Source: Leguminivora glycinivorella
Lineage: Eukaryota > Arthropoda > Insecta > Lepidoptera > Tortricidae
Direction: 5' to 3'
Length of the DNA: 64,000 bases
Assembly: GCF_023078275.1 (NCBI RefSeq)
Contig: NC_062979.1
Coordinates: 21,681,848-21,745,847 of the forward strand
This document shows positions 61,210-64,000 of the stretch, piece after piece; positions within the stretch are counted from its first letter, which is position 1; every line of letters starts with the position of its first letter. The translations under genes were made by a program, and so were the position numbers. The notes beneath the pieces are model-generated. The model had not been told where the DNA came from, searched no databases, and saw nothing but the letters and a program-made list of their open reading frames with translations.

Positions 61210-63030
61210 TGTTTTAATTTGTCAGCCAAGCCAATTTGTGGATTATGTTACCCGTACATTGTTATGTGAACGCTTCTGATTTTGACAAGCGCTCGTGAGA
61301 TGGCGCCACCAGATACACTCACGCGCGTCACGAACTCAACTCCAACGTTTAGTACCTTGTCGTACTAAACATAACATCTAAATATAAACTAGTTACCTAC
61401 ATCAAGCTTTCAGTTTAGAATGACAAGGTTCTAGTGTAGTTCAGTGTACGTTGAATTTCTTAGTAATAAGTAAGAAACATGATGTCATTTTAGACTTATT
61501 TAGAAGATTTGCGAATGATAGCAGTAAGTTATGTGCATGTCAATTATATGAAACTGTATCCTGTCCCTACACGATTTTATGTATGTTAAGACTATCTAAT
61601 TATACACTTTATTTAGTTTAAAAGCTTAACATGACATGTTTTACATTATATTTGATATTAACAATGAAATGTAATATACCGACTTTTTAGAAAAGGAAAT
61701 TTTATTACGGAAATTATTTACTTTGTTTGTTCTAATATTAAGTGGCGACGATAAAATTATGAAGTAGTTTTTAATGAGCAGACTTTATTTAATATAAAGA
61801 AATTTAAAAAATATAAACATTTATACTGCAAGAAGATCAAAAGAGCTATTACACATATAAATATTTATAGTTCAATACATAGATCCTTAACAGGAAGTTT
61901 TATGTTTATTAAAAAAATACTTATTAAAAAACGATCAAACGTTTAAAGAAAATTATTATCAGCTCTTAAACACAAAGAACGAAAACTGGCAATGACATTT
62001 CAATGAATAACATTAAAACCCCAACTATAAGTACCTATTTGAATAAAATAATAATCAAAACAACTAGTCCACAATATAACCCCAAATCTCCCAAAAGTAT
62101 TATATTCCTATTCTATAATCACAAATTGTAGATTAATCTTATCTGCAAAGTTCATCTGCAGTTTCCTGCATTCGGAAAAGATGAATTCGTTTGCTACCAA
62201 TTGAATTGAAATGGAACGGGCCCCTAAAATCAAAATAGTGAAGGGAGCAAAAAATATGGTTAAGGGGGAATCGCTGCACATTGGAGGAGGGTTCGGAATA
62301 AAATATTTCTGGTATGAAAAACTTTGTAGAGAGATTGTTGCAAAGTAACAGGTAAGATCATCACTGTTTATTTATTTTACTACAAGTAGTAAGATTATGT
62401 AATGTATAATACTAATTTATACCATGATATTGATTGACTATTTAGATACCATGTTATTGATTGACTATTTCATTACCCAAAATATTCAACCTGTAAGTGT
62501 AGTAGGTACAACAGTTACTAATTATTTACAAATAAAAAATTAAAGAGTCAATTACGTGCTTTAAGTAGAATAGAAACTCGCGACGTTTAAGTTTTAGAAC
62601 AAACAGCTTAGACACTAGCATTTTTTAGTCAACTGACGCAGAAATATATCAATTGTGTCTTGAAAAACCCGTTTCAATATGTCATACATTATATGTCTAT
62701 ATCTTACTAATTTTTTTTTATTGTTATCATAATTTGATTCTATAATTATGGACTTACCTGATATTTATACTGGGCAACCCTACCTTCGTAACGTTTCTAC
62801 TGGGCTGTACTCGGCCCGCCCTAGGTCATTAAAAACTAAATCGCTTTTTTCTACAAATACAGAACCCTAACCAGAATGGATCTTATCTTGATGTGAACGG
62901 GAGGCCTGTGCAAGGGAAAGGGTGGAAGGTACTCGTACCCTCTGGTTCACTTCACTATAATTGAAGTCAAATTTGTATGATCAAATTAGTCTACCGCCAT
63001 CATAACGTTATAACGAGACGTCTTATTTAT
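61210..63030. other. AT-rich, nothing recognised
   Basis: A near-repeat of ATACCATG(A/T)TATTGATTGACTATTT occurs at 62420-62472. No coding signal. Confidence 0.35.
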
Positions 63031-63036
63031 AATAAA

Positions 63037-63235
63037 CTAGCTTCTTTCCGCGGCTTCACTCGCGTTAAAATCGAAAATTGCGGAATTCTCCATACAAACT
63101 TCCACCCCCCATTTTAGGGAAGTGGGGAGTTAGACACAAAAGGTAGCCTATGTCACTTTCCATACCTTTAAACTATCGCCACTTAAAAAATTACGTTAAT
63201 TCGTCGCTCCGTTTTGGCGTAAAAGAAGGACAAAC
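63037..63235 (-). mobile_element. 3' portion of a short Helitron-type element
   Basis: On the minus strand it ends CGCGAGTGAAGCCGCGG then AAAGAAGCTAG, and upstream contains GAGCGACGAATTAACGTAAT, TTTTTTAAGTGGCGATAGTT and ACATAGGCTACCTTTTGTGT. The 5' TCCATACTAATATT start is missing because the DNA at 63236 changes to another repeat. An insert with AAGTTTGTATGGAGAATTCC is specific to this copy. Confidence 0.72.
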
Positions 63236-63240
63236 AATTT

Positions 63241-63783
63241 GCGGGAATTTTTAGGGTTCCGTAGTCAACTAGGAACCCTTATAGTTTCGCCATGTCTGTC
63301 TGTCCGTCCGTCCGTCCGCGGATAATCTCAGTAACCGTAAGCACTAGAAAGCTGAAATTTGGTACCGATATGTATATCAATCACGCCAACAAAGTGCAAA
63401 AATAAAAAATGGAAAAAAATGTTTTATTAGGGTACCCCCCCTACATGTAAAGTGGGGGCGGATATTTTTTTTCATTCCAACCCCAACGTGTGACATATTG
63501 TTGGATAGGTATTTAAAAATGAAGAAGGGTTTACTAAGATCGTTTTTTAATAATATTAATATTTTCGGAAATAATCGCTTCTAAAGGAAAAAAAGTGCGT
63601 CCCCCCTCTAACTTTTGAACCCTATGTTCAAAAAATATGAAAAAAATCACAATAGTAGATCTTTATAAAAACTTTCTAGGAAAATTGTTTTGAACTTGAT
63701 AGGTTCAGTAGTTTTTGAGCAAAATACGGAAAACTACGGAACCCTACACTGAGCGTGGCCCGACACGCTCTTGGCCGGTTTTT
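63241..63783 (-). mobile_element. CCGGCCAAGAGCGTGTCGGGC repeat, longer copy
   Basis: On the minus strand: AAAAAACCGGCCAAGAGCGT, a hairpin (GAGCGTG, loop TCGGGC, CACGCTC), GGGTTCCGTAGTTTTCCG, a central AT-rich part, ACCCCCACTTTACATGTAG-like segment, AGCTTTCTAGTGCTTACGGT, a GACG/GACA microsatellite, then GGCGAAACTATAAGGG and GTTGACTACGGAACCC. Terminal hairpin plus microsatellite near the other end recalls DINE-1/Helentron-type non-autonomous elements, but this is only an analogy. Confidence 0.7.
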
Positions 63784-64000
63784 TAGTTAGAGCTTCTACT
63801 TAAAGACTGGTCTTGGGTTTTATGGGGCCAAATACATTTTTTGTGACAAGATTTGGTTGATCGTCTATAGATATAGATATAATTATTATGTAGATAATAT
63901 TTATAGATATATTATGTACCTATTTCTTCTGTGCAATTATTGCCATTTAATGTGTCTAAATTAAATAAAATTATGTATGTAATAAGTAAATGAATATGTT
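63784..64000. other. AT-rich end of window
   Basis: ATAGATATAGATATAATTAT-type sequence; no feature supported. Confidence 0.35.

Overview
The window reads as intergenic or intronic, repeat-dense DNA from an insect nuclear genome, most probably a moth or butterfly. The reasons are the AT-rich base composition; many copies of a tRNA-derived SINE; Helitron-type short elements that begin TCCATACTAATATT and end in a hairpin plus CTAG; GGGCCCGTTTCTCGAAA foldback MITEs; and autonomous DIRS, mariner and CR1/Jockey-superfamily elements of the kind common in Lepidoptera. That placement is inference from repeat types. I found no convincing host gene, no rRNA or genuine tRNA gene and no CRISPR array. Every long reading frame that makes biochemical sense belongs to a transposable element.

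Layout. 1-19.5 kb: AT-rich sequence sprinkled with short non-autonomous elements (SINEs, foldback MITEs, a Harbinger-type MITE with TAA duplications at 11263-11905, a piggyBac-like MITE at 2125-2232, a Helitron-type element at 6753-6927). 19504-25030: a nearly intact DIRS-type tyrosine-recombinase retrotransposon with inverted termini, an intron-containing gag, RT/RNase H/methyltransferase-like pol, recombinase and an internal complementary region. 25.2-27.5 kb: a hAT-like MITE and an inverted pair of a second tRNA-like SINE. 27776 to about 30612: a Helitron-like element holding tandem 439-bp units and about 1.1 kb of GGGATA hexamers. 31-36.5 kb: nested MITEs, including a three-level nest at 33958-35532 with a possible Harbinger transposase fossil. 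About 37.25-41.99 kb: a near full-length CR1/Jockey-type LINE with broken frames and a template-switch palindrome. 43.48-45.01 kb: a SINE split by a mariner (43593-44890). 46-50.6 kb: foldback elements, LINE scraps, another SINE and a second GGGATA array sharing its flank with the first. 53.4-57.98 kb: a second LINE with a PHD-finger ORF1 and tandem 5' UTR repeats. 57.99-64 kb: AT-rich sequence with hairpins, MITEs and a Helitron-like end.

How it works together. The DIRS, the two LINEs and the mariner are or were autonomous and supply integration chemistry; the short elements are parasites of such machinery. Several autonomous reading frames are broken by single-base changes, some in homopolymer runs (A12, A7, G5, C4). 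That is compatible either with recent decay or with residual consensus error in the assembly, and it matters for deciding whether the DIRS element is still alive.
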